Assembly (NCBI GenBank): GCA_964420285.1
Contig: CAYQTE010000001.1
Span: 1 to 64,000 of the forward strand
Reading direction: 5' to 3'
Source: CAYQTE01 sp964420285
GTDB taxonomy: Bacteria; Planctomycetota; Phycisphaerae; Tepidisphaerales; Tepidisphaeraceae
DNA length: 64,000 bases
Positions 24,667 to 32,788 of the stretch are shown in pieces; position 1 is the first letter of the stretch; each line of letters begins with the position of its first letter. The notes under the pieces are model-generated. The model was not told the DNA's origin. It worked only from the letters and a program-made list of their open reading frames with translations, and did not search any database. The position numbers and the translations under genes are program-made.

Positions 24667-26292
24667 CTATGCGCCGGCGATCTTGAACGTGATGGCATTG
24701 TCGCAGGGCGCCTTGTCCGGAAGCTGCACCTTCAGCCCGGCGGCATCCTGCGTGAACGGGACTTTGCCCGCGCCCAAAAGCTCGACATTCTGGATCTTGC
24801 CGACGCCTTGCTTGGCCGTGGTGGCCAGCGACGGGATGACCGCTTCCTTGCCGGGCCAGCCCATCATGAAGGCGAAGAGCGTGTCGCCCCTGGTGGTGTA
24901 GCGGATATCCGCGGCCACGAGCGATTTGCGGGCGGCTTCGTTGAAGCGCGTGCCAGCGGGCTGGGTTGCCGGAGCAAGGCCGGGGCCTTCGCCGACGATC
25001 TTGTAGGGGCGGGTGGCGTAGATGCCTTCGCTGTTTACGTTCATCCAGGCGGTGATGCCATCGATAACCTTGAGTTCCTTGTCGTCGGGCATGCCGCTGT
25101 TGGGCAGGGGGATGTTGAGCATGAGGTTGCCGTTGCGGGCGACGATATCGACGAGCATGTCGATGACGAACTTGGGAGTCTTGTAGGTGTTGTTCTGATA
25201 GTAGCGCTGGTCGTAATGCCAGCCGCCGATGCAGGTGTCGGTCTGCCACGGGGCCGGTGAGATGGCGGTGGCGACGCCGCGTTCGCGGTCGAGGATGCAC
25301 ATATTGGCGGTGGCGTCGCCCTGGGTCTTGCTTGTGTAGAGCGCCTGGTTGACTCCGTTGTTCTTGGCGAAGCTGGTGTTGTAAAGATGAGCGACGATGT
25401 TGAGGCCGAAGTCGCCGTAGGGAATGCCGCCGTCGGTGTAGAGGATGTCGGGCTGGTGCTGATCGATGAGGTCGATCATGCGCTGGTAATAGTTCAGCCG
25501 CCACGGTGCGTAGTCGGCGCGGGTCATGCCGCCGTTGGATGCAGCGGCCTTGGCGGCGAAATCGGCCGGCATCTGGCTGTAGTCGTGATAGAGATCGGCA
25601 TAGGCGGGATCTGTGCCGTCGTACGGCACGCCGGCCAGCGGGCCGGTTTTGTCGGACATGTGCGCGGTGGCGAACCAGGCGAAGCTGTTGGAGAGATGTT
25701 CGCTGAGGGCAAAGCGCAGACCCTGTTTGCGCGCGGCATCGCGCCACAGGCTTACGATATCCTTCCTGGGTCCGGAGGCGACGGCGTTCCATCGCGGCTG
25801 ATATTTCGAGTTCCAAAGATCAAACCCGTCATGGTGACAGGCCATCGAGCAGAAGTATTTTGCCCCGGCCTTTTTGTAGAGCGTAATGAGAGCATCGGGG
25901 TCAAACTTGTCGGCCTTCCAGGTGGCGATCACGTCCTTGAAGCCGACCTTTGACGGATGCCCGTACGTCTTGACGTGATAGGCATACTGCGCCTCGGTGG
26001 GTATGTACATGTTGCGGGCGTACCAGTCGCCATACTCGGCGGCGGATTGCGGGCCCCAGTGCGCCCACATGCCGAACTTGGCGTCGCGGAACCAATCGGG
26101 ACATTTGAACGCCGAAAGCGATGCGCGTGTCCCCGCGAACGGCCCGGCGGGAATCGGCGGCGGCGCGGAGGGCGCTGTCGTGGGAGCGACGGCCTGACCC
26201 AACGCTCGCGGGAGCCGCAGCCCCGGCGCAAGCCCCGCAGCCACGCCGCCGGCAAGAATCCCCATCGCCTGTCGTCGAGAAAATAACATCAC
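24667..26292 (-). CDS. Secreted alpha-L-fucosidase (GH29), 541 aa
   Basis: The N-terminus has a twin-arginine-like signal (SRRQAMGILAGGVAAGLAPG) and an Ala/Pro linker. The barrel begins CPDWFRDAKFGMWAHWGPQS, the standard GH29 opening, with the H-W-G and CHHDGFDLW substrate-pocket residues. The predicted nucleophile is Asp287 in ILYTDGGIP, the equivalent of the WxD motif. A short C-terminal beta domain ends the protein. GH29 enzymes remove terminal alpha-L-fucose from xyloglucan, pectin side chains or mucin-type glycans. It is divergent from the CE15-like gene across a 183-bp intergenic region and co-directional with the GH2 gene. Confidence 0.9.
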   Translation of the reverse strand: MMLFSRRQAMGILAGGVAAGLAPGLRLPRALGQAVAPTTAPSAPPPIPAGPFAGTRASLSAFKCPDWFRDAKFGMWAHWGPQSAAEYGDWYARNMYIPTEAQYAYHVKTYGHPSKVGFKDVIATWKADKFDPDALITLYKKAGAKYFCSMACHHDGFDLWNSKYQPRWNAVASGPRKDIVSLWRDAARKQGLRFALSEHLSNSFAWFATAHMSDKTGPLAGVPYDGTDPAYADLYHDYSQMPADFAAKAAASNGGMTRADYAPWRLNYYQRMIDLIDQHQPDILYTDGGIPYGDFGLNIVAHLYNTSFAKNNGVNQALYTSKTQGDATANMCILDRERGVATAISPAPWQTDTCIGGWHYDQRYYQNNTYKTPKFVIDMLVDIVARNGNLMLNIPLPNSGMPDDKELKVIDGITAWMNVNSEGIYATRPYKIVGEGPGLAPATQPAGTRFNEAARKSLVAADIRYTTRGDTLFAFMMGWPGKEAVIPSLATTAKQGVGKIQNVELLGAGKVPFTQDAAGLKVQLPDKAPCDNAITFKIAGA

Positions 26293-26397
26293 AACCTCCG
26301 CTCTTGGCCAAAAATGTCCAACGCACCACGCCCGCCTGCAAACTGCAAGCGTATCGTATCCGTGAATCGCGTCGCGCTACAAGATTGAGGCATTAAA

Positions 26398-26425
26398 TTG
26401 CCAGCCGAATCTGGCGAGGTACAAT
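26398..26425 (+). promoter_or_regulatory. Candidate promoter for the CE15-like esterase gene
   Basis: TTGCCA (26398-26403) and TACAAT (26420-26425) are separated by 16 bp. They match the consensus at 4/6 and 5/6. The expected start lies about 44 nt upstream of the ATG at 26476, leaving a short leader with an AAGGTGAAGGTG Shine-Dalgarno region. Confidence 0.45.
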
Positions 26426-26475
26426 TCACCGCCGCTCTCAATGGCAATTCGCTAACAAGAAGGTGAAGGTGAAAA

Positions 26476-27900
26476 ATGCCCGCCAGGAATCTCCATGTCG
26501 CACTGCTGATGATCGCCGGCTTCTGGGCAGCCTGGGCCATCGCCCAGACCACCCAACCGACAACCAGTCCCGTGGTGATCCCGCCGTATCTGGCTGTTCG
26601 CAATCCCCTGCCGTCGATGGCGGATGATCCGTTTCGTCCGCCCGATGCCAGACAAAGCCCGACGCAGCCGAATTCGTGGTCCGATGCCCAGGGCCGGGCT
26701 TACAAGCGCTCCGGCGTCGGAAGCTGGACCAATTACGATGAGTCCAAGGCCAATCCCTATCCTCTGCCCGATCCGCTGGTCCTGAAAAATGGGCAGCCGG
26801 TCAAGGACGCCGACACGTGGTGGAAACTTCGCCGGCCGGAAATACTGAGCGACCTCCAAAGTGAAATGTACGGCCGGATTCCGCCGGGGACACCCAAGGT
26901 GACCTGGGAAGTCACCAGCACCAACGCCGCCGCCGCCAAGGGTGCGGCCATCATGAAGACCGTGGTGGGCCATATCGACAATTCGCGGTATCCGGCCGCC
27001 ACGCCCAGCATCAATGTCACGATGTTTACGCCGAGCAAGGCCGCCGGGCCGGTGCCGCTGATCGTGGTCGTGATCGCCGGGCCGGGTGGATATGGCGGGC
27101 AGGGGGCAGGCGGTCCGGAACCGGCGCCGCAGCCCAATCCGCCGGCCGACAGCCCGCTGTATCAGTTCCTGGCGATCGGCTGGGGCTACGCGACGATGGA
27201 AGTCGGGCCGATCCAGGCCGACAACAGCCAGGGATTGCGGGCGGGAATCATCGGATTGACCAGCGGGGGCCAGGCAAGGAACGGCGACGATTGGGGTGCG
27301 CTCTCGGCCTGGTCGTGGGGTCTGAGCCGGACCATCGACTATTTTGAAACCGACAAATCCGTCGATGCCAAACAACTGGGCGTCGAGGGCCATTCGCGCT
27401 ATGGCAAGGCGGCGCTGCTTGCGGCGGCGCTGGATCAGCGGTGGGCGATCGCGTTTCCCAGTTGCTCCGGCGAGGGCGGCGCCAAACTCTCCCGCCGCAA
27501 TTGGGGTGAGACGCTGGACAACATTGCCGGCTCGCAATGGATGGCCGCCAATTTCCACAAATACGCCGGTCATTGGAACGATCTGCCCGTCGACGCCCAT
27601 GAACTGATCGCGATGGTGGCGCCGCGGCCGATCTTCATCACCGGCGGCACAGGGGATCAATGGTCCGATCCGCACGGCGAATTTCTCGCCGCCGTCGCCG
27701 CCGGGCCGGTCTATCGGCTGCTGGGCAAGAAAGACCTGGGCACGACCCAGATGCCCGCGCCCGACGCCGCGCTGATATCGGGCGAACTGGCCTTCCGCTA
27801 CCACAACGGCCCCCATACCGACACCCTGGACTGGCCCACATTCGTGCAGTTCGCGCAACATTATCTCAAGGCCCCGGCCGGCAGTCCGCCCGCGAAATGA
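26476..27900 (+). CDS. Secreted CE15-like glucuronoyl esterase (alpha/beta hydrolase), 474 aa
   Basis: The signal peptide (HVALLMIAGFWAAWAIAQ) is followed by a polar stretch and an alpha/beta-hydrolase fold. The nucleophile is Ser307 in EGHSRYGKAAL, the family's GxSRxGK elbow. Glu333 in SGEGG and His447 in NGPHTDTLDW complete a plausible triad. The motif set fits 4-O-methyl-glucuronoyl methylesterases (CE15), which cut ester bonds between lignin and glucuronoxylan, although acetyl-xylan esterase activity cannot be excluded from sequence. It sits in a four-gene set with GH2, GH29 and a second GH2, which supports polysaccharide degradation. Confidence 0.85.
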   Translation: MPARNLHVALLMIAGFWAAWAIAQTTQPTTSPVVIPPYLAVRNPLPSMADDPFRPPDARQSPTQPNSWSDAQGRAYKRSGVGSWTNYDESKANPYPLPDPLVLKNGQPVKDADTWWKLRRPEILSDLQSEMYGRIPPGTPKVTWEVTSTNAAAAKGAAIMKTVVGHIDNSRYPAATPSINVTMFTPSKAAGPVPLIVVVIAGPGGYGGQGAGGPEPAPQPNPPADSPLYQFLAIGWGYATMEVGPIQADNSQGLRAGIIGLTSGGQARNGDDWGALSAWSWGLSRTIDYFETDKSVDAKQLGVEGHSRYGKAALLAAALDQRWAIAFPSCSGEGGAKLSRRNWGETLDNIAGSQWMAANFHKYAGHWNDLPVDAHELIAMVAPRPIFITGGTGDQWSDPHGEFLAAVAAGPVYRLLGKKDLGTTQMPAPDAALISGELAFRYHNGPHTDTLDWPTFVQFAQHYLKAPAGSPPAK

Positions 27901-27987
27901 CCCTGGCCGCATGCGTCATGTGCCCGCTGGCCTGAGAGTGTCCGATTTCCCGGGCAAGTGTAGAGCCCTTCGAGGCCGCCTCTTAAT

Positions 27988-28117
27988 CCCCTCTCCCTGT
28001 ACGCAGGGGGAGGGTTGGGTGGGGGTCGACCGCTATGGCGTCGATCGCGGCTTCGAAATGACAGCACCACTGGCGAAGAACCCCCACCTCTGTCCTCCCC
28101 CTGGGTACATGGGGAGG
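27988..28117. repeat. Pair of facing G/C-rich palindromic repeats
   Basis: CCCTCTCCCTG (27989-27999) pairs with CAGGGGGAGGG (28004-28014) around TACG. A second hairpin, CCTCCCC/GGGGAGG, lies at 28094-28117 and its reverse complement resembles the first copy (TGTAC centre, then GGGGGAGG and GTGGGGGT). Hairpins of this CTCCC-TGTAC-GGGAG type are common dispersed intergenic repeats in GC-rich bacteria. Either could terminate transcription of the upstream esterase gene. Confidence 0.8.
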
Positions 28118-28246
28118 AGGAAATGGTGGTTGCCCGGAAGATCGGGCACGCTCGCTGGCCTTTGGGCGGCGTCAATGATTGAAAGCCGGCTATTGGCTGG
28201 TTATTGTGAGCGAATTGGAATCCTTTTCTTCTGCGGAGCGACTGAC

Positions 28247-31003
28247 ATGACATTATCACTGAAGTCCATGGGGGCCATGGCCTCAATGTTTGTGGCCGCC
28301 AGCGTGGCTACGGCATTGTTTCGGACAGGAACCGTCATGGCGGCGGATTCACCGCGGGAGCGGATTTCGATCGATGACGATTGGCGATTCATTAAAGGCG
28401 ATCCGGCGGGGTTGACGGAGAACCTTGCCTATCCGCGTACCGGCGGAGGCGGGGGCCGGCGCGGCGCCCCGGCCAGCGCGCCGGCGGTCTCGCCGACCTC
28501 GGGCATTGCGGCGTACATACTCCCGACGGGCAATCCGTTCATTGCCGACCCGGCGAAACATTATGTGATGCCCGAAGGGAATTTCGGCGGGGACATTCCC
28601 TATGTCAGCCCCACTTTCAATGATTCGTCGTGGCGGCAGCTTGATCTGCCCCATGATTTTGGCATCGAAGGGCCGTTTAATCCCAACGGCGATGGCGGAA
28701 CGGGCAAGCTGCCGTTCTTCGGTGCGGCGTGGTATCGCAAACACCTGACGATTCCGGCGGCGGACGCGGGCAAGCAACTCTACCTGGACATGGACGGATC
28801 GATGGCCTACACGGCGGTCTGGTGCAACGGCCGGATCGTCGGCGGCTGGCCGTATGGCTATTCGTCGTGGCGGCTGGATCTCACGCCCTTCCTGAAGACC
28901 GGGGACAACACGCTGGCGATCCGGCTGGATAACCCGCCCAATTCGTCGCGCTGGTATCCCGGCGGCGGCATCTACCGCAACGTGTGGCTGACCAAGACCG
29001 CTCCGGTGCATGTGGGGCAGTGGGGGACGTATCTGACCACGCCGACGGTTTCGACGGACTCGGGAACGGTAAACCTGAAGGTGACGGTGGACAACAATTC
29101 CACGACCGCGGCGGCGGTGAGCGTGGCGACGGACATTTTCGCCGTGGATGCCGATGGGAACAGGACCGGTCCAGTGGTGGCTTCCATACCCGCCTCGAAC
29201 GCACAAGTGCCGGCCGGCGGCAGCGCCAACGTTGAGGCAAGCTGCAACATCGCCAATCCCAGGCTGTGGAGTCCCGACGCTCCCAATCGCTATGTGGCGG
29301 TGACTTCGGTATCGCAAAATGGCGCGGTGGTGGATGCCTATGAGACAAGGTTCGGCATTCGCAAGATCACGTATGACCCCAATCAGGGCCTCTTCGTCAA
29401 TGGCAAACATTACAAGCTCAACGGCGTGTGCGATCACCACGATCTGGGCGCGCTGGGCACGGCCGTGAACACGCGGGCCCTGCAGCGGCAGCTTCAGATG
29501 CTCCGCGACATGGGCTGCAACGCCCTGCGCACCAGCCACAACCCGCCGGCGCCGGAACTGCTGGAATTCGCCGACCAGATGGGATTCCTGGTGCTTGACG
29601 AGATGTTCGACACGTGGGGCCAGACCAAGACGCCCAACGACTACGGTGGCGGCAATCTCTTTAACATGTGGCACGAACAGGACGCCCGCACGCTCCTGCG
29701 GCGCGACCGCAATCATCCCTCGATCGTGATGTGGAGCATCGGAAATGAAATTGCCGAACAAGGCCAGGGGGCCAATTCCCCCAACGCCAAGGATCTTGCG
29801 GCCATCGTTCACCAGGAAGACAAGACCCGCCCGGTGACCGCCGCGTGCAGCGACGCCAATGCCATGACCAACGGATTCAGCACCCTGCTGGACGCCATGG
29901 GGTTCAATTACAAGCCGGACAATTACATTCCGTTCCACCAGAAGTATCCCACGCAGTTCTTTTTCGCCACCGAGACGGCGTCGACGATTTCGTCGCGCGG
30001 CGAGTATTTCTTCCCCGTGGTTGGACCGGGCTTTGGTACGGTGAACGGCGGGGGACGCGGTCGCGGCGGCGCGGCTCCGGGGGCAACGGCCCCAGTTTCG
30101 GGAGACAGTGCGCGCCGCCAGATGAGTTCCTACGACCTCTACTATCCCGGTTGGGCCACTTCTCCCGACCATGAATTCTTCGGCCAGGATCACAGCCCCG
30201 CATGTGCCGGCGAGTTTGTCTGGACCGGCTGGGACTACATCGGCGAACCTACTCCGTATAACTCGCGATCAAGCTATTTCGGCATCATCGATCTGGCTGG
30301 CTTCCCGAAGGACCGCTATTACATCTATCAGGCCCACTGGCGTCCGGAACTGCCCATGGCCCATATCCTGCCGCACTGGAACTGGCCGGATCGCGTCGGC
30401 CAGGTGACGCCGGTTCACGTCTACACCTCCGGCGATGAAGCCGAGCTCTTCCTCAACGGCAAGTCGCTCGGCCGCAAGAAGAAGATCTTCGAGGGCGTCA
30501 ACGGACCCAACGGCCAGCCGACGCAGGTCAACGGCATCACGCTCAACGGGCAGCCGGCGTATCGCATCCGCTGGGACGATGTCGTGTACGAGCCGGGCGA
30601 ACTGAAAGTGGTCGCCTACAAGGACGGCAAGGAATGGGCGACCGACACGGTGAAGACCACCGGCCCCGCGTCGCAGCTCGCGCTTAAGCCGGATCGGGCC
30701 ACGATCGCCGGCGATGGCCATGATCTGTCGTTTGTCACGCTGACGGTGGCGGACGCGGCGGGCATGATGGTGCCGCAGTCGATGAATCAGATCCACTTCG
30801 CGATATCCGGCCCGGGCGAAATCGTGGCCACCGACAACGGCGACGCCACGGACATGAACATCTTCTCCTCGCCGGATCGCCATGCGTTCAATGGCCTGGC
30901 GCTGGCGATCGTCAAGGCCAGGCGCGGGCAGACCGGCGTGATCACGCTGACGGCCACGTCCGACGGGCTGACGACGGCAACCACGAGGATCGAACTCAAG
31001 TAG
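28247..31003 (+). CDS. Secreted GH2 glycoside hydrolase (beta-galactosidase/glucuronidase type), 918 aa
   Basis: ATG 28247 with CGGAG 8 nt upstream is the start; the frame stays open for 112 codons upstream, but that stretch is repeat DNA. The signal peptide is SMFVAASVATALF with cleavage near VMAAD. The GH2 jelly roll has WRQLDLPHDFGIEGPF and AAWYRKHLTIP, and a Gly/Ala-rich insert lies at about residues 62-90. The barrel has ALRTSHNPPAPELLEFADQM, acid/base Glu501 in MWSIGNEIAEQ and nucleophile Glu576 in FFATETAST. C-terminal immunoglobulin-like domains include a YEPGELKVVAYKDGKEW segment. The subclass resembles GH2 exo-enzymes with DUF4982-like tails. The adjoining CE15-like gene suggests a shared plant-polysaccharide substrate. 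Confidence 0.9.
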   Translation: MTLSLKSMGAMASMFVAASVATALFRTGTVMAADSPRERISIDDDWRFIKGDPAGLTENLAYPRTGGGGGRRGAPASAPAVSPTSGIAAYILPTGNPFIADPAKHYVMPEGNFGGDIPYVSPTFNDSSWRQLDLPHDFGIEGPFNPNGDGGTGKLPFFGAAWYRKHLTIPAADAGKQLYLDMDGSMAYTAVWCNGRIVGGWPYGYSSWRLDLTPFLKTGDNTLAIRLDNPPNSSRWYPGGGIYRNVWLTKTAPVHVGQWGTYLTTPTVSTDSGTVNLKVTVDNNSTTAAAVSVATDIFAVDADGNRTGPVVASIPASNAQVPAGGSANVEASCNIANPRLWSPDAPNRYVAVTSVSQNGAVVDAYETRFGIRKITYDPNQGLFVNGKHYKLNGVCDHHDLGALGTAVNTRALQRQLQMLRDMGCNALRTSHNPPAPELLEFADQMGFLVLDEMFDTWGQTKTPNDYGGGNLFNMWHEQDARTLLRRDRNHPSIVMWSIGNEIAEQGQGANSPNAKDLAAIVHQEDKTRPVTAACSDANAMTNGFSTLLDAMGFNYKPDNYIPFHQKYPTQFFFATETASTISSRGEYFFPVVGPGFGTVNGGGRGRGGAAPGATAPVSGDSARRQMSSYDLYYPGWATSPDHEFFGQDHSPACAGEFVWTGWDYIGEPTPYNSRSSYFGIIDLAGFPKDRYYIYQAHWRPELPMAHILPHWNWPDRVGQVTPVHVYTSGDEAELFLNGKSLGRKKKIFEGVNGPNGQPTQVNGITLNGQPAYRIRWDDVVYEPGELKVVAYKDGKEWATDTVKTTGPASQLALKPDRATIAGDGHDLSFVTLTVADAAGMMVPQSMNQIHFAISGPGEIVATDNGDATDMNIFSSPDRHAFNGLALAIVKARRGQTGVITLTATSDGLTTATTRIELK

Positions 31004-31024
31004 CAGGACCAACCAGGGATTTCA

Positions 31025-31552
31025 TTGGATCGGCCAAGCGCACGAGAGCGTTTCGACGAGTTGGTCTGGCCGCACGCGGCAATGGTGGCGCGCACCGCGC
31101 TTATTCTGACGCACAATCAGGCCGAAGCCGATGATCTGGCGCAGGAGACGTTGATCAAAGCGTTCAAGTCGCTGGACCGTTTCCGGGAGGGAACGGACAT
31201 GCGGTCGTGGCTGGCGACGATCCTGCGCAATACGCGGATCGACCGCATTCGCGCCGCCGGTGCTCGATTCACGGTACCGCTTGAGGCCGACGTCCAGGAC
31301 ATCTCCGAGCCGGCCGTTGACAATTCGGCGGCCTGGTCAAATCCACAGGCGATGCTCGATGGTTTTTCGGACGAGCAGATGATTCGAGCGATGCAATCGC
31401 TGCCGGAGGAAATGCGCTGGGCCCTGCTGCTGGTGGATGTCGAGGGCCTGGACCAGGCGGATGCGGCCAGGATCATGGGCGTGCCGGTCGGGACGGTGAA
31501 ATCGCGCATCCATCGCGGCCGGGCCATGTTACGCAATGCCTTGCTTGCCTGA
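31025..31552 (+). CDS. ECF-type RNA polymerase sigma factor, 175 aa
   Basis: Sigma region 2 (about residues 8-75) has QAEADDLAQETLIKAFKSLDRF and the -10 recognition helix MRSWLATILRNTRIDRIR. Region 4 (about 118-172) has SLPEEMRWALLLVDVEGLDQADAARIMGVP and VGTVKSRIHRGR. Length and domains are standard for extracytoplasmic-function sigma factors. The TTG start at 31025 is supported by AGGGA 6 nt upstream. The next gene, 87 bp downstream, encodes a one-helix membrane protein that is a natural anti-sigma candidate. The gene follows the GH2 gene by 21 bp, so the factor may be co-transcribed with the hydrolase. Confidence 0.92.
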   Translation: MDRPSARERFDELVWPHAAMVARTALILTHNQAEADDLAQETLIKAFKSLDRFREGTDMRSWLATILRNTRIDRIRAAGARFTVPLEADVQDISEPAVDNSAAWSNPQAMLDGFSDEQMIRAMQSLPEEMRWALLLVDVEGLDQADAARIMGVPVGTVKSRIHRGRAMLRNALLA

Positions 31553-31639
31553 AGCCGCAGTTTGGAGGGCGGCCGGAGCGAGTAAGAATTATTTGAACCT
31601 CTTTGCGGCCGAGAATCGTTTATCGTGTAGGTGGATGGC

Positions 31640-32356
31640 ATGAACTCCGAAAACTCGCAACAACCCGGGGTCCCGGACTTGAGCCAGCAGCAGGTTCGTC
31701 TGGATGAGGCGACGGCCGATCGGCTGGGGAAACTGCGGTCGATGCCGATCGACTTGTCCGGGCTGCAACGGGCAGTGCGGGCGCAGATAGCCGAGGCGGG
31801 AGTGGTACAGACGAGGTGGCGGTCGTTTTGGGCGTGGCAACAGCGGCCGATGCGCGCCATTGCAGCGAGCATCATTATCTTCCTCGCCGTGGCGGGGGCG
31901 ATGTTGTACAGCTCGGGCCGCCCGGCGATCGCGTCGGTGGCTCAGATCGTGCAACTGCACGAGGATCTTGTGAGCGGCCGGGTGGCGGCAACCAGCGTGC
32001 AGACGATCGAAGAGGCCAATCGCGTGCTGGCGTCGGAGTCGTCCGATGCGCCGTCGCTGCCGAACGTGCCCGATGATCACCAGATGGCGTGCTGCATGCG
32101 GACGATTCAAAACAAAAAGGTGGCCTGTCTGCTGCTCAAGGGGGAAAGCGAGCCGGTGACTCTGACGGTCGCCAATGCCGCCGACATGCACATGCCCGCC
32201 GTACCCAGCGTCACGCACGGCGGCGCGATCTATTACCTGCAAGCCGTCGGCTCGCTCAACATGGTGATGGAGCAACGGCAGGACAAATGGCTCTGCCTGA
32301 TCGGCCGGATATCGTCCGACCGCCTGATCGCAATCGCACAGGGGCTGCATTTCTAA
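31640..32356 (+). CDS. Putative membrane anti-sigma factor / sensor for the adjacent ECF sigma, 238 aa
   Basis: A cytoplasmic N-terminal region of about 75 residues is followed by one transmembrane helix (AIAASIIIFLAVAGAMLYS, about 74-92) and an external domain of about 145 residues. The N-terminal part lacks a visible HxxxCxxC zinc anti-sigma motif, so assignment rests on topology and position after the sigma gene. The external domain contains a cysteine cluster (DDHQMACCMRTIQNKKVACLL) that could be redox- or metal-sensitive. ATG 31640 has AGGTGG 6 nt upstream; GTG 31631 is possible. No homologue is recognised. Confidence 0.6.
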   Translation: MNSENSQQPGVPDLSQQQVRLDEATADRLGKLRSMPIDLSGLQRAVRAQIAEAGVVQTRWRSFWAWQQRPMRAIAASIIIFLAVAGAMLYSSGRPAIASVAQIVQLHEDLVSGRVAATSVQTIEEANRVLASESSDAPSLPNVPDDHQMACCMRTIQNKKVACLLLKGESEPVTLTVANAADMHMPAVPSVTHGGAIYYLQAVGSLNMVMEQRQDKWLCLIGRISSDRLIAIAQGLHF

Positions 32357-32496
32357 GGCATCGCAAGAGAGTCGGCGGCCGAAGGGTGTTTGCCGCGAGA
32401 TTTCGTGGCCTCCCGCAAGGCACTGGCCGGTCTGGCACGTCCTTTACCTCGGGGCGTTCGATCCGTACAATACCGGCCGAAATTCAGGTATTTCCC

Positions 32497-32567
32497 GGGG
32501 CGATGGTCTAACGGGATGACGGCTGAATCGCATTCAGCAAATCGGGGTTCGATTCCCCGTCGCTCCA
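32497..32567 (+). tRNA. tRNA-Ala (anticodon CGC), atypical body
   Basis: A complete cloverleaf folds from GGGGCGA to the discriminator A. The acceptor stem GGGGCGA/TCGCTCC has a G3-U70 wobble, the classic alanine identity element. The D arm is GTC/GAC with an AACGGGA-type loop. The anticodon stem GCTGA/TCAGC holds loop ATCGCAT, giving anticodon CGC (codon GCG). The T arm is CGGGG/CCCCG with loop TTCGATT. CCA is not encoded. The 71-nt length and a D arm reading GTCTAACGG look more like tRNA-Gln/Glu than the common tRNA-Ala, which makes this an unusual isoacceptor. Confidence 0.85.
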
Positions 32568-32728
32568 ATCACTTCGCCGTGCTCGCTCGGGGGGCAGGCG
32601 TTTGATGCAGAAGGGCGGGTTCTTCCGGCTGCGTCGCGATCGAACAAGCAACTGGTCGAAAAACGCGAGCATCGACAAATGCGACTTATGCCGCGTTCTT
32701 GAATGCGATGACCTCCAACAAGACAAAA

Positions 32729-32756
32729 GCGAGGGCTGACCAGAGTCAGCCCTCGC
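32729..32756 (-). terminator. Rho-independent terminator of the first VPLPA-CTERM gene
   Basis: A 12-bp stem GCGAGGGCTGAC/GTCAGCCCTCGC with a four-base loop lies 32 bp beyond the stop of the 32789-33562 gene. On the minus strand it is followed by TTTTGTCTTG. The same hairpin, with compensated base changes, follows the neighbouring paralogue. Confidence 0.85.
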
Positions 32757-32788
32757 AAAAGCTCGAAGAGAAGGATCGAACCAGATCA

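Noticed and set aside
27911..28246. N-terminal extension of the second GH2 frame
   Set aside because: The extra 112 codons are made of intergenic palindromic repeats; the real start at 28247 has a Shine-Dalgarno and leads directly into a signal peptide.
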